A DNA stretch of 64,000 nt. Source: Hydnum rufescens UP504. Taxonomy: Eukaryota > Basidiomycota > Agaricomycetes > Cantharellales > Hydnaceae. The stretch's first letter is position 1. Every line of letters begins with the position of its first letter. Shown here one piece after another: positions 46,244-58,300 of this stretch. Position numbers and translations under genes: made by a program. The stretch lies in the NCBI GenBank assembly GCA_014904985.1, contig MU128937.1:186001-250000 (forward strand). Reading direction: 5' to 3'. The notes beneath the pieces were generated by a model. That model ran no database searches and was not told where the DNA came from. It worked only from the letters and a program-made list of their open reading frames with translations.

Positions 46244-46503
46244 TGTGCAATGAATATTAGAGAATACCAGGATCCCAAGAAGATACCAGGACTATAAACG
46301 AGCAGCAATAGTCCCCAGAAGAGCTTCGAGATCGTCCGGATAGACTCCAAGTGTTGTTATACAGGTACACCCAAGACTTGAAATAAACTACAGAATATGT
46401 GACCTCGGAAAGAGCCCGATCGTCCATTGGCCTTCAACCTCACTCATATATTTCAGGTACTACAGGCCGACGGGTGTTCTGCGACCCCCGAGACTATCAT
46501 TAA
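46244..46503. promoter_or_regulatory. divergent promoter region, SET2 and RPA49
   Basis: These 260 bases lie between the two start codons on opposite strands and should hold both promoters. I see no clear TATA box. A pyrimidine-rich stretch near 46430-46450 precedes the RPA49 start. Confidence 0.5.
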
Positions 46504-48274
46504 ATGGATTCTGTACCGTCCAGCCCAAAGAAACGAAAAAGAGACCAGGAACAAGGCGCAAATGGTTCTTTGAAGTTGGTTGTTGTGCCCAATGCCAACT
46601 CTGATCTAGGGCCCGTCCTTGGTACGCTTGTCTGAGCCTCTAGCCTTCACACAACTCTTCTATGACGGCTTTTTAAATCGGTGCCTGTTGGCAGTGAGCT
46701 TTCCAGCGTTGCAGCCTCCGAAGGATACCCCGTTTAAAGCATTCCGTGCAACGGCCTCTACGGCCGAAGGAGGGCAACCACTAATGTTGCTCAAGGGAGA
46801 GACCGAAGCTGTCGAATTTTGCAGCTTGGGGATTGATCAGCCCGAACTGGATTTTTCTTCTCAGTGAGCCCGACTCCTCAACTCTAAAGGTTTTTATGAA
46901 CTTTCCACGGGGATTAGGTACATGGTTGGAGTATACAACAAATCCACCAATACCGTGAGGCTTCATCATGCGCCGATGCATGTGATGGGACGTACTGTCA
47001 AGCGCCTCAAAAGTATAAGCCAAGCAGCAATTACCGCGGCTCCATATGCTGAGGCCCGAACCCAATTGGGGGAAACCTTTGGGAGCAAAAAGGCCATCAA
47101 AGCCATTCGGGCCGCCGAGCGAAATCGCATCGATGTCTCTGCAATGGAGGGTGTCACCGGTTATATTCAGGGCACCATCGACTCCGGCACCTCTGCTTTG
47201 CCAACCAAAGGTCGGTCTCTTCGTGGTTATCCGCGCCTCACCTGCTGGATTCTCAATTTTCATCAGAGGAGGCGAAGGCCAATGCTGATTTGAGTCGACC
47301 CATCCCTCCTGTTAATGCGAATGCTATGTCGCCGGCCGAGGTGGACAGAACATTTTTGTTACCATATTCTTTACTCTCTAACGCATTATTCATTATAGGT
47401 CTATAATGTCCATGACATTGCATTGGAGGCCGAATTGAACGAAATTTCCGTCTCCCCTCTCATCGCTGCCTCCACGGTAGAAGAACGCATCGCCTTGCTC
47501 CCACATTCGAGATCCAATTGGGTGAACAAACATCTCACTCGTCTATTCGGAGCCGAAAAATTGAACAAATCATCTCTGTAAATATGGTTTAAGTGAGCTC
47601 CATAGATGTCGGTGATGATATGTGGACTTTTTTTTTTTGACAGAAAACAGCTCGTATTCGTTTCGTGCATGTTTGCGTTCAAACATTCCCAGCGCACTCT
47701 TCAGTTTGATGGGCGGGAAGTCACCCAGAGACGATTGGAAAAGGTAATGCCGAGTTCTATCGTTGACGGGTTATTTTCGCGTTTCACAGTGACTGCCAGG
47801 GGTGATGCAGCGTACGCTTGTTATTTGTCACTTGGCACAAATGCTATCTAATGATGGTTTGTGATAGACCCAAGGTGACGACTGACATGGAGACGCGTCT
47901 CCTGACACACATGTTTGCCCTATGTCTCCGCTTAGACAACTTCTCTGTGGAGACTGAGCTTCTCGCGGGAGATCTCAGCATGCCTCAAAAAAAGTGAGAC
48001 CAAATTGAATATAGTTCTCCAACTTTCCAACTCCCTTGCTTCATCTTTTCCTAGCGTCTCCAAGCTGTTCCAAGCTCTAGGTGAATAACTCCCTCCCGGA
48101 CATTTGTACGGCACTATTAATTCTCCTTCCCCAGGTTGCCAGATAGTGAAGATGTCGAAGGCTGATAGGGAACAAACTGGTCTGACACTGGGGGAAGTAC
48201 GAGAGCAGAGGAAGGCAGTGCTGAAATTGCCCTTGACGTTCCCAAACGTGAAAGGGGGAAGGCAGAGAAAGTAG
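46504..48274 (+). CDS. RPA49: RNA polymerase I subunit A49 (Rpa49)
   Basis: A49 with A34.5 forms a TFIIE/F-like module of RNA polymerase I that stabilises initiation and elongation at rDNA. ATG 46504 gives MDSVPSSPKKRKRDQEQGA. The dimerisation half has SFPALQPPKDTPFKAF and LLKGETEAVEFCS, then YMVGVYNKSTNTVRLHHAPM and HVMGRTVKRLK. The linker has LGETFGSKKAIKAIRAAERN. The C-terminal tandem winged-helix half has IALEAELNEISVSPLIAAST, LLPHSRSNWVNKHL and FAFKHSQRTLQFDGREVTQR, ending TFPNVKGGRQRK with stop at 48272-48274. Exons join in frame through about seven short introns. Length is about 430 residues, the usual family size. Confidence 0.92.
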
Positions 48275-48421
48275 CCCCATTAAGAGTTTTTGCGAGTCAC
48301 CTCCAATACACGTGACTACCAACTTCTACGGCAAAAAAAGTTTGCTGGCCCGTCGAAAGCTCAAACTTCGTTAAACTTCTTGAATCTCTCGAATTTTGCA
48401 CCTGTTCTCCCTTTTCCCATC
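48275..48421. promoter_or_regulatory. short promoter of the eIF2-gamma gene
   Basis: Only 147 bases separate the RPA49 stop from the eIF2-gamma start, in the same orientation. A C/T-rich stretch (TGTTCTCCCTTTTCCC) ends just before the ATG, a common fungal leader feature. Confidence 0.4.
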
Positions 48422-50411
48422 ATGGATACTGTGAATGGGACTCCAGTCCCCATCCTCGACCTCGATCCGGCAACGCTGCATCCACTCAGCCCAGAAGTAA
48501 TCTCTAAGCAAGTAAGTATAAAAACCGAGACGTAGCCATCCAAAAGCTTGCAGTTAATGATTTCAACGCGGATGTCAGGCGACGATAAATTTGGGTAAGT
48601 GCCCCAGCCCAGACTCTGCGATGTCATGTTGACTAATATAGGAGTCTAATGACAGGCACTATTGGCCATGTCGCCCACGGGAAGTCTACCGTGGTAAAGG
48701 CTATCTCTGGTGTGCTCACCGTCCGTTTCAAGAATGAGCTTGAGCGGAATATCACGATCAAGCTCGGATACGCCAATGCCAAAGTTAGTGCCTTGGGGGT
48801 CTTCCAGCACGTGTCTAATCCTCGCACTACATTAGATCTACAAATGCGACAACGAAGCTTGTCCAAGACCTGGATGTTATAAATCGTACCGCTCTGATAA
48901 GGAGGATCATCCGCCATGTGAGCGGCCGGGGTGTGGGGGAAGGATGCAACTTTTACGGTTAGTGTCCCGCACCTAGCCCGTTTAATCAGCAATCCTGATC
49001 GTTGCAGAACTTCCCTAGGCATGTTTCCTTCGTCGATGTGATTTTTTTTCAGGATTGATCGCGCCTTCTTCAGTCTGGACTTACTCTCCTAACAATAGTG
49101 CCCGGGCCACGACATTCTCATGGCCACAATGTTGAACGGCGCTGCAGTGATGGATGCTGCCCTTTTGCTCATCGCTGCCAATGAATCCTGCCCGCAACCA
49201 CAAACATCCGAACATTTAGCAGCTGTCGAAATCATGAAGTTGCAGCATATAATTATTTTGCAAAACAAAGTCGATCTAATTCGAGAAGAGGCCGCCCTCG
49301 CACAATACAAAGATATCCAGGCATTCGTCAAAGGTTTGTCCTAGTGTTTCTTGGTCGCACAAATTCGTGCCGAGCCAGGTCTGATGCTGATGGCCAGGTA
49401 CCGTCGCCGAGTCCTCGCCAATTGTACCGATATCAGCTCAGCTCAAGTACAACATCGATGCTGTGAACGAATATATCGTAAAGCGGATCCCTATTCCTGT
49501 ACGCGACTTCACCTCCGAGCCACGGCTGATCGTCATTCGATCGTTCGATGTAAACAGGCCCGGTGCCGAAGTCGAAGAATTAAAGGGAGGCGTAGCCGGA
49601 GGAAGTATACTCACGGGCGTGCTCAAACTCGGGATGTCAATCGAAGTGCGACCCGGAATCGTCACCAAGGACAACGAGGGCAAGGTCAAGTGCCAACCGA
49701 TCTTCAGTACCATCATCTCGCTTCTTGCAGAACACAATGAACTCAAATTTGCAGTTCCTGGAGGCCTGATCGGTGTAGGTACTCTCATTGACCCGACGCT
49801 TTGTCGTGCGGATCGCCTAGTGGGTCAGGTGTTGGGCAGCGTTGGCAAGTTACCGAAGATTTACACGGGTTAGTGCCTGCTTGGAAATGCATTTCCTCGT
49901 GTCTGATCGTTGGTTGGGTAGAGCTGGAAATCAGCCTCTTCCTGCTGCGTCGACTTCTTGGCGTCAAGACGGATGACAAGAAACAAACGAAGGCATATAC
50001 TCCTTGTGGCTCCATCTGCGCTGATTGTTCTGACAATAGGGTGATGACAGGTACAAAAACTGGCCAAGAACGAAGTTCTGATGGTGAACATCGGATCAAC
50101 GTCTACTGGCGGGCGAGTCATGAGCGTCAAAGCAGACCTCGCCAAGATTCTGTTGACTTCCCCGGCTTGCACTGAAATCGGAGAGAAGGTGGCTCTCAGC
50201 CGGCGTATTGACAAGCACTGGGTATGTAAATCTTTTGGTTAACTCGGAGGGCACGTCATCGAATTTTTTGCTTTGATGCTTTGTGCATAGCGTTTGGTTG
50301 GTGAGTCTGACTGAGCGCACTCCTAGCTCGTCGCCGATCTGACTTGGTTCGTTTCCTGACTTAAATAGGTTGGGGCAGTGTGCGACGAGGTACGGTTCTC
50401 GAGGTCGAGTA
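48422..50411 (+). CDS. GCD11: translation initiation factor eIF2, gamma subunit
   Basis: eIF2-gamma binds GTP and initiator Met-tRNA and delivers it to the 40S ribosome. ATG 48422 ([20 protein letters not shown]). Microexon ATINLG joins to [19 protein letters not shown], the G1 P-loop. The Cys-rich zinc knuckle is [20 protein letters not shown] then CERPGCGG. G3 is [21 protein letters not shown]4 is LQNKVDL, G5 is [14 protein letters not shown]. The beta-barrel domains have [40 protein letters not shown] and [14 protein letters not shown], ending [14 protein letters not shown] with stop 50409-50411. Ten introns all keep frame. The one at 49993-50050 needs a GC donor (GCATAT). The predicted length of about 460 residues is normal, and every functional motif is intact. 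Confidence 0.96.
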
Positions 50412-50560
50412 GATCGGGCCTGTCCATTTGTGGCTTGGTGTCTTCAAGTCCGGTTGCTGTTCGTTCATGCATTGCTTCTCACTGGTTTCCAGTAGCTTGG
50501 AGCTGGGAGGGACATCACATGTTACACACGCATGCACACGTATATAGCTGGTATCATATA
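50412..50560. other. convergent 3' intergenic stretch
   Basis: About 150 bases separate the convergent eIF2-gamma and RING-CH genes, so their 3' ends may overlap. No other feature is seen. Confidence 0.4.
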
Positions 50561-52410
50561 CTATTCCGCTACCCCTTGATTCCCACTCTCTTCATCTTCC
50601 ACGATGAGATCCAGTCCCGAGTAGTCCACTCCACTGAAATTGCGACTCATGATAGTTCGAGAACGCCGCTCGCGCAGTGCGAGCCAGAGGTGAAGCATCG
50701 TCGTGGCATCTGAGATGAGCACGAAAAGCGACAGGCCTAGTGCATTCCGCCACCTTTATAGGCAGGGTATCGCCCACCGAATTAGTGCGCTTTCTAAGGC
50801 TCTGGGGATGAATAGTTCGCATACCAAACAGGATCCATATCCTCGATGCGACCGTCGTATTGCAGACCCACTGGCATGAGGAAGGCCAATGGCCCACTAA
50901 GTGCCGTCACATTTGACCTTAAACCAATCTTCCCAATGCCCCGAGCAGCATCAATCCCAAGTACAGTGCGAAGGACGGCAGAGTGTTTCGAGAGACGTTT
51001 CAAAAGTTCGCCGCATACTGGGGCGACGAACGGCGCTAACAGCGTCGAGACGATAAGGCGCAAGACGTAACCCTCAGTCAGATGGATCACATTTACGCCT
51101 GCCGGCTCTGGATCATCCGCGGGCACAGCCGCTGCCGGGGGTTCATCATTGTTGGGAACGAAATTGTCGGGTTCTTCTCCGTCATTATCAATGCCTGGGG
51201 CGAGATCGTTCGGCAAGACGTTTTGGTCCGGCTCCTCGGCAACACGATTGATGTGGACTACAAGGTTTCTCCTGGTGTATGAATGCGGACCACCAGGCGT
51301 CTTACGGCTTATCCAAGAAACCACTTTGTTCGATGCTATTTACAGAGACATGGGTTTTAACAGCAGCAAACTTAAGGGTTGATTGACAGGCGTACCGAAG
51401 TGATAGGCCATGCCAATGTATGGCGCCATGAAAAGTGTCAGGGCAGGGGATGGTGGATAGTTGACAGCATCTGTGAGAGGAGGGGGGAATAGCGAGCCAT
51501 GGCCCCCAGGGAACAGCATACTGGCTGGCATGTATAGAACCGGTAAAAACTGGCGTAAGATATAATTCAGCGAGAAGAAAATAAAAGGACAAATCCCCTG
51601 ACAAACCGGTAGTATGGTGTTCAGGACGCTGGTATGTGAGGAAAGAAGGATCAAGGGGACACTTAGGAAGTCGGTCGTATGCCAAGCTATATCAGCAAGT
51701 TCTCGGCCAAAATAGAAATGAAAGGCCTGGGGACCAAGCAACGACCTCAATGCGAAAGCCCGTACGCAGTGAGGGTAACTGTTACGCCTGATATCACGGC
51801 TTTGCCAATGAGTCAGTTGCGGGATCGCGGGTCAAGAGGGCCAACTGATCCAATCAAATGGACTTACCACACACCGTGATTGCGCGATAACCAACTGTGG
51901 CATAATGGTAGGCTCTGTTTAAGATACGTAGAAGCAAAGGCTTCCGACTTCGGATGATGTATTTTGTATTGCATTGAGGGCATCGAGATGCTTTTGAAGG
52001 ACTGGAGTGAGAAGCAGACTCGGCACTTGCAATCCAAGCCAATAGGCACTGCAACCAAGAGGATCGACGTGATTTAGATGCACTAGTTGAAGTATACACG
52101 GTGTGGCATACCGATTCATGGGCAACAAGGCTACAAGAACATGCGTGTATCCACCCCTGCCTTGTCTTAGGTCTAGAGGTTAATGGAGTAGATTCGCCAA
52201 GGCATATCCTACACATATAGAATATCGGCATTCTGTCCCCGCCAAAATACTTGGCGCCTACCAGCAAGTCCTAGTCTACCATATCGTAGGGATTTTAGAT
52301 AGTGAGAGGTTCTCGACGGACAGAACACTCGCCCTCAAATCTTTAATCGTCGGTGGCCGGTCGTATGGCCAGTGTTGTTTTGCTGAGCCGGCGGTGTTAG
52401 CATTACTCAT
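50561..52410 (-). CDS. RING-CH (MARCH-like) membrane E3 ubiquitin ligase
   Basis: RING-CH proteins are membrane-bound ubiquitin ligases. The N-terminus is probably MSNANTAGSAKQHWPYDRPP (ATG at 52410), joined by an uncertain splice to the zinc domain. That domain reads MCRICLGE, then HACSCSLVAHES, an intron, CLLAWIASAESA, and RCPQCNTKYIIR. It therefore has C-x2-C, C-x-C, H-E-S-C and C-x2-C in RING-CH order. Next is an arginine-rich link (SRKPLLLRILNRAYHYATVG) and hydrophobic segments including LILLSSHTSVLNTILPVC, FIFFSLNYILRQFLPVLYMP and LRLIVSTLLAPFVAPVCGEL. A long acidic Asn/Asp/Pro loop lies before the final membrane part DPVWWRNALGLSLFVLISDA. The last exon ends IVEDEESGNQGVAE, stop at 50561-50563. 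The DPVWWRN-type segment is typical of fungal members. Confidence 0.8.
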
Positions 52411-53829
52411 GCTGTACCAACGTGATCCGGATGCAAATGGTGGCATTCTCCGGTTGCCGGCCGTCGGCACTCCTTCCACTGGGGATCTATGCTGTCTCCA
52501 CAGTGCGACAAGAAATCGGCTAGGGAATATGTGCTGATGAATTGCGTGAGCAAATTGAACCCCTACCGTTTCCAAATTTGATTCTCCCTCTACCCCCCTT
52601 GAAGTGTGTGTGTTTTTTTTTCAACTACTGTACATATGCATCTGAGATTGCATAAACCCCGTTTGGTTGCTCAGTATCACTCATATATTGAACTATATTC
52701 CCCCTTTTTTCACGATTTATATGCTGGAGAACGGCCTCACATTCGAATAATTCTATGATAAGAGGAGCGGAACAAGGTCGAATCCTCAAGCACTCACTTT
52801 GCAACAAGTAACAGCGGATTAGTATATTCAATAAAGAATAACTTGATGTCATCACCGTCCAGAATATACGACAGGAGACTGTGTATGTCACCTTGATCCG
52901 GACGACTGATAAGGCATATCTTGCGTGACATCGGGAAGATCGGGGCATTTGAGAATATTTGGTCATGGACACGTGAGTCGATTCACTGGTGCGTTAACCA
53001 GATCGTCATCCAACGTCTTGCATCTACGTGCCCTGGTCCTGGTTGTTCTGATTGTTCTTACCTCTCCAGATCTCCGATTGGATTGCACTACTCTCCTCTG
53101 CCTCTGTGCTCTGGCCCAGTCTAAACCACGGGCCGACCTTTACCATAACAACCCCCATGCCCAGGTTACAAACTACGATAGCGCTGCGGGTGTTTTTGCT
53201 GAGTCGCAAGACAGCTATCCCCAACGGCAATACGTTTTACACCAATAACTCGACGGCTCAATGGTTTCAACGAATTACCTTAATTCACCCATCTGATATC
53301 ATTCTGTTCGAATTTATTTTTCAGGGATTCACTCTATCGTCCTTGCCTAGGCCATAGCAGCTACGTCCTGGATTGAGGTTGCTTTTTTTTACTTGATATG
53401 AGCTGTAGGCTTCTCGTATTGTTCTCATTTCATATCCGCCTTTTACCAGTTTGCTTTTGCTTTCGGCCATGTTGTTCCAATATGGCAGCGGTCGGAGAAC
53501 GCGTGTTTGGAGTATTTCACCTCTCACTGCATCAAGTTTGAACAGAGCGCCAACTTATTATCTGAGGCGGTGTTGATGGTCTCGATGACCACAGATCATC
53601 GTGGTTCTCGCGCACTATGCGCACGGCCATGATTACTTACCCACCCTGGATTCCACGAAGGCTTCGCCTGGCCAGCTTTTACCGTGGTGGCTCTACCCCT
53701 CATTGTCAAGACATTGAATTTATAGACGATAGAAGATAGGGCACAAGTTGAGAGCCTCTGCACAGAGTAGTAAAAAAAAAGAACAAGAATATGTGAGGAC
53801 CAGATAATCAGAATGAATCGGCTCGCGAG
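52411..53829. other. 1.4 kb without a confident gene
   Basis: Short ORFs only. A plus-strand track at 52925-53248 contains a hydrophobic stretch (RALVLVVLIVLTSPDLRLD) but no family match. Homopolymer T runs (52612-52620 and about 53382-53390) and AT-rich stretches are common. I see no RNA gene. Confidence 0.35.
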
Positions 53830-54832
53830 TCAAGCTGGACTTGTTAGAGAGACGTATAGACGCCTGCTGTTTTGTTCAATGATCGTAGGGGGGAGTCTGG
53901 GCTCGGTCTCTGTCTCTGTCTCTTTCCCTATCTTGGGTTCATCGATGGCCGCACGGGATCCTCTAGGAGGAGTCCTGGCAGCTGGGCTTGCACTCCTGCG
54001 CCTTTTGTCATCTCGATCCCGATCCCTATCCCTGCTTGGCTCCGGACTCCTGCTCCTCCTTCTGGAATCACGATCGGCTGGCCAGCCCTCACGGCTCCTG
54101 GAGCGCCTGCGATAGTCGTCCGTCTCTCTTTCACGTCGCGGGGGACTTTCTCCTCGGCGCGAACGAGGAGGAGGAGACCGACGCTGCTTATCGTAACGCC
54201 ATACAGAAGACGGAGGGTTTTTAGCCCACTAGGTGGGGTTAGCATCAAATTACGGTTACGCCGCACGGCAGTGCCAAGACAAGACATACCTGGACACTCA
54301 AACGGTTGCCCTCGAAGTTTCTTCCATGCCTGAGGAGGGAGTTGTTCAGCTGAAGAAAGGCTGATAACTCGAAAAGCCACCGACATGTCGTAGTACGCGT
54401 CTTCGGCGTCGCGGTCGCTCTTGAATTCGATGAAAGCATAGCTGCAGTCGACGGAGAGAAATCGCGAGAGGGATATTGAGCGATCGTTCGTGCGAAGGCG
54501 CATCGAGAGAGCAGAGAGCGAGTAAAGTTGAAAGCATCGCGCGGAGTCGCATCGCGAGGATGGGGTCGAGCGAGTCGGCGGTGGCGACAGCGGAAAAGGA
54601 GGTGAAGGTGCAGGTATGAACGGAAGCACTTACGGAGCACGAGCACTTCCACCACGGGGAGCAGGGACATCACACCTAATCAGACGTCCAAACCTTGAGA
54701 AAAAAAAAAGTGAGGAACTGCGGAAAATGATAAAGGTGGGAAGAGGGGGCTGTACTTTTCAAATTCGTATGCAAGGTCGCGCGCGCGAGTGCTAGGGTGG
54801 AAACCAGAGACATAGAGAATGCGTGGAGGCAT
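53830..54832 (-). CDS. SR-type splicing factor with one RRM and an RS tail
   Basis: SR proteins bind pre-mRNA through an RRM and recruit spliceosome parts through Arg-Ser repeats. ATG at 54832 gives MPPRILYVSGFHPSTRARDL, with RNP2 = ILYVSGF. After introns come RLIRCDVPAPR and YAFIEFKSDRDAEDAYYDM (RNP1 = YAFIEF), then RRFEGNRLSVQ. A linker with WAKNPPSSVWRYDKQRRSPP leads to the RS part. The RS frame reads DYRRRSRSREGWPADRDSRR, SRSPEPSRDRDRDRDDKRRR, SASPAARTPPRGSRAAIDEP and then a Glu/Thr run, ending SRRLYVSLTSPA at 53830. The overlapping frame that stays open with few Ser/Arg is an artefact. Size of roughly 220-250 residues fits a small SRSF-like or Srp1-like protein. The start codon shares a short divergent region with Ste12. 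Confidence 0.85.
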
Positions 54833-55098
54833 GGTGAGGCAAGGGGCGGGGGGGGAGACTTGGTTTTGGAACGATGCAGCCGGGTACAGCCGCGACAGTT
54901 GAATCCGGATCTTTGAATGCTTTATGGCACGCTGCGTGTGGGAGGCCAAGTAGTTTGAGTAGCGAGTAAAACTGCAAGACTGCATCAGAAAGCTGCTACT
55001 CTCTCCTCGTCGCCCCCCTCTATCTCCCACTCCCCTCGCTTCGAGTACCGTCTATCCAGGTCTCCTCAGAAAAGCTGCTCTCGTCCCCGCGCACATGC
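54833..55098. promoter_or_regulatory. divergent promoter region, SR protein and STE12
   Basis: About 270 bases separate the SR-protein start from the Ste12-like reading frame on the other strand. It is C/T-rich with several CCCCTC-type tracts (about 55016-55035). Both promoters should lie here. Confidence 0.45.
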
Positions 55099-58000
55099 TT
55101 GTACTATGAACCCATATCTCCCCCAAGACTCAGATCAACCCTCTCAACCCAACATCACACTTTTGGCCCCGGCGGAGACGCGTGGCGCGATCGCTCCTCA
55201 AATCATCTCTCCCCAGACCTCCTCGGCACGCTCGATCGCCTCAAATTTTTTCTCGCGACTGCACCCTCACAATGGGCCGAAGACGCTGATCCATCAACGT
55301 CCTCCGACCAGCAGACGCCTGCCCTGAATCGCTTCTTGCTTCCAAATGGTGATCATGTATCATGCGTCTTCTGGAATGGCCTATACCACATCACCGGCAC
55401 GGACATCGTCCGTGCACTTGTCTTCCGTTTCGAGGCCTTCGGCCGCCCCGTCCGTAATTATAAAAAGTTCGAGGAGGGCATCTTCAGCGATCTTCGCAAT
55501 CTCAAGCCTGGTATACACTCCACCATGGAGGACGCCAAAGTACGTCAATACGTAAATGCATTCGTACTGTCCTTATTAACGTCATATCCAGTCCCCATTT
55601 CTGGACTTGTTGTTCAAGAATCATTGTATCCGCACCCAGAAGAAGCAGAAAGTGTTCTATTGGTCAGGCTCTTTCTCGCATAAATCCCCTCTCAATCTCA
55701 CCGCTTATTTCACAGGTTTTCAGTCGACCATGATCGCTTGTTCTTAGATGCTCTAGAGCGCGATCTAAAACGTGAAAAACTAGGACAAGTAGGAATGCTT
55801 TTTTGCGATTTTTCTGGATGTTTTTTTAATTCTTTCATGCCCTCCAGGAGCCCACCACCGAGATCGTTGGCGAGCCTGCTCGCAGCTTTTCGTATGATCC
55901 TCGCCAGTCGCTCTACGAGCAATTTCGAAATGCGAGGGGTGCACAGGACGGAGAAGAGGATTTGGAGAGGTTGATACGCGAGGCCGAGGAGAATCTTCCC
56001 CCTTTGCAACAGCCTCCCCAGTACGAGCTGCCACCAAATATCATGTCGAACGCATCGTACCCTTCGTCCACAGGGGATTTTCGGCTCCCGCCTGGGATAC
56101 AGACTCGCCTGGGCAAGAGGTCGGCTAGTGACGATCTGTCTGGGACGTTGCGACGATTCGAGTTAGAAGACCGGTCTGATGATGAATCACCCGATAGAAG
56201 TTCGTCTCTAGGAGCTGCCCTCGGCCGACATCCCTCTCATACCTTCAAGCGTCGCCGTCGACGTACGGTGACAGAGAAGATTTCTCGCAAGGCGTCATCG
56301 CAGTCTGTTCCTACTCGAAATACACAACACCACCCTCCGTCGTACCATACCCCGGCGCTGTTATGTCTCTGACATGGCCGCCTCGGATGTCGCCTCAGAT
56401 GCCGGATACGCTTCTTCCACATTCAGCGAATATGGACAAGGTCATCAAGGCCGGCACCAACGTCCAGGTTCATCACTATATCCCCAATACTCTCAGGGCA
56501 CTCCAGAAACTGGTCTCTCGGCGCAGAACAATATCCAACACGATGATAATTTCACCCGTGGCCATTTCCTTGGCCTGTCCGTCGAGCCGCACCGATCACT
56601 GAGTCCACTTCCCCTTGTTTGCCCCATCAGCACATGCCAACAAGCCTTCAATACCCGAGAGGAGATGCTTCCCCATCTACAAAGGCATACAGCTCAGGTG
56701 TGTAACATCGAGATGTATATTGTTATGGTTTGCTGACGTCCATCAGTCCGAGCGAAACTCGATTCAGTCTCTGGATAATCGACTCCCATATCACCAGAGT
56801 TTCAATATCAAGGATGAGAACCCAGATCAAGAGCCCCCTATCCGCATGATCTCGCATATGGACAACCCGCGAGACTTGGATAAAGCCTATCCTGGTCGGC
56901 ATAACATCTCGAGGTATCAATCTCCCGGACAGATCGAATATTCTTCCCATCCCTATTCATCCAACAACCGTTTTCCCGGCCGCCCGAAGACCGCCGCCGA
57001 GCCTCATCCTGCTCCTGTTTCGTCCTCGGAACGATTTATGGATCACAACATTCAGTCCTCCCCAACGTATAGGAACCGTAGTTACGATAGCATTGCGACA
57101 CCCGATGCTATACCACAGTATTCGCCCATGGCCTCTGACGCATCGCTGTATGGGGGTCGATTGGACTCACCTCTCCACGTCACTCAGAGTACTCCGAGCC
57201 CGACTGCTATTCCTCCAACATCAGATGCAGTCTCGGCCCCGGCGAGCAGTACAAATTTTCCCACTCCAGCGTCTATTTGGAAAACCGGGTTGCGACAACT
57301 GAAGGAAGTGCCTTTGCGCCGATTTCGATCCTCCGCTTCCTTGTTCCCACGGACTGGCGTACTGGGACGGCGGAATCCACTTGGCGACGCCACGGATGGG
57401 TCGCGACCGACGACCGCTCAGCCCTTCCTTCGGGCCTCAGAACACGCTCCTGCGAATAGGGACATATCAGCGCGCTCGATGACTGCCGACTCGTACTCCA
57501 TGCCATCGTCGCAGCGGCCGTACGCTCCTCCCCCTTATGCATCCAGTCGATATTCTCCCTCCCGTGCATCTCCCGGGTACGTGGGCCCCTCTGATACGCC
57601 CCACTCCAATCATCAAGACTCTTCATCGCACATGGGTCTCACGATGCCGAACTTCCCTTCCCTGGGTACTTCCTATGACGAACGGTCTAGTTACTCTTCA
57701 CCGAAGTCCGCGTCTGGTCACGCAGACTATAGCATACCTCGTCAGGTAGACAGCGGTCGATCGTCTTTATCTTCACTACAAGCAGATGACGCGCCTTCAG
57801 CCATCCATCCTAGAACCCCTCAATCGGACATGTATCTCGTGTCAAATCTAGATAATGGTTCTCCGTCGTCAACGAATAACGAGACGCACACTAAGGTCCC
57901 ATATCAGAACTCGGCCTTTGTGGCTCCATACTCGTATCCCGGCTTACAGCACATCCCGGCTTACGAGGGCCACCCAGTGTCACCCAGAATCATCCCAACT

Positions 58001-58300
58001 TGTAGTGCCATTTATCCATCGTCTTGTCTCTTGCTTATTTACCCCTCGCATATGGCTTTATCAGTAAACACAAAGCAGCGCATCGCACAGACATTAGTTC
58101 AGTCACTATACCAAACGCTCCCTAATTCAACGTCCGCCCACTCTAATTCTCTGAGGGCCCGTCCTCTCCGCTCGATGTATCGGTCTATTATCTTCTTGTT
58201 TCTTCCATGCATACGTATTACCGATCCAAGCACACCCGACCTGCTGGATAACCCCACCCCCTCACTCTTCTATCCTAATCGATTCCTCGATTCTTCTTAA
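55099..58300 (+). CDS. STE12: transcription factor Ste12 (homeodomain-like plus C2H2 finger)
   Basis: Ste12 acts downstream of MAP kinases to control mating and filamentous or invasive growth. The STE domain is unmistakable: LLGTLDRLKFFLATAPSQW, LNRFLLPNGDHVSCVFWNGL, TGTDIVRALVFRFEAFGRPV and NYKKFEEGIFSDLRNLKPG. After an intron it continues SPFLDLLFKNHCIRTQKKQK and VFYW, then FSVDHDRLFLDALERDLKRE. Later DRSSSLGAALGRHPSHTFKR is followed by a C2H2 finger, CPISTCQQAFNTREEMLPHL then QRH (C-x4-C-x12-H-x3-H). A long Ser/Pro/Tyr-rich tail runs to 58300. Two problems: the STE reading frame at 55099 has no in-frame ATG before the domain (the nearest ATG, 55106, is in another frame), and one extra T near 56361 shifts frame between SYHTPAL and VSDMAASD. 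Only one finger is seen, where most relatives have two. Confidence 0.88.

Noticed and set aside
53928..54629. 233-codon minus-strand ORF overlapping the SR-protein gene
   Set aside because: It reads one frame away from the true RS frame at its end and from the RRM exons at its start; it crosses introns.
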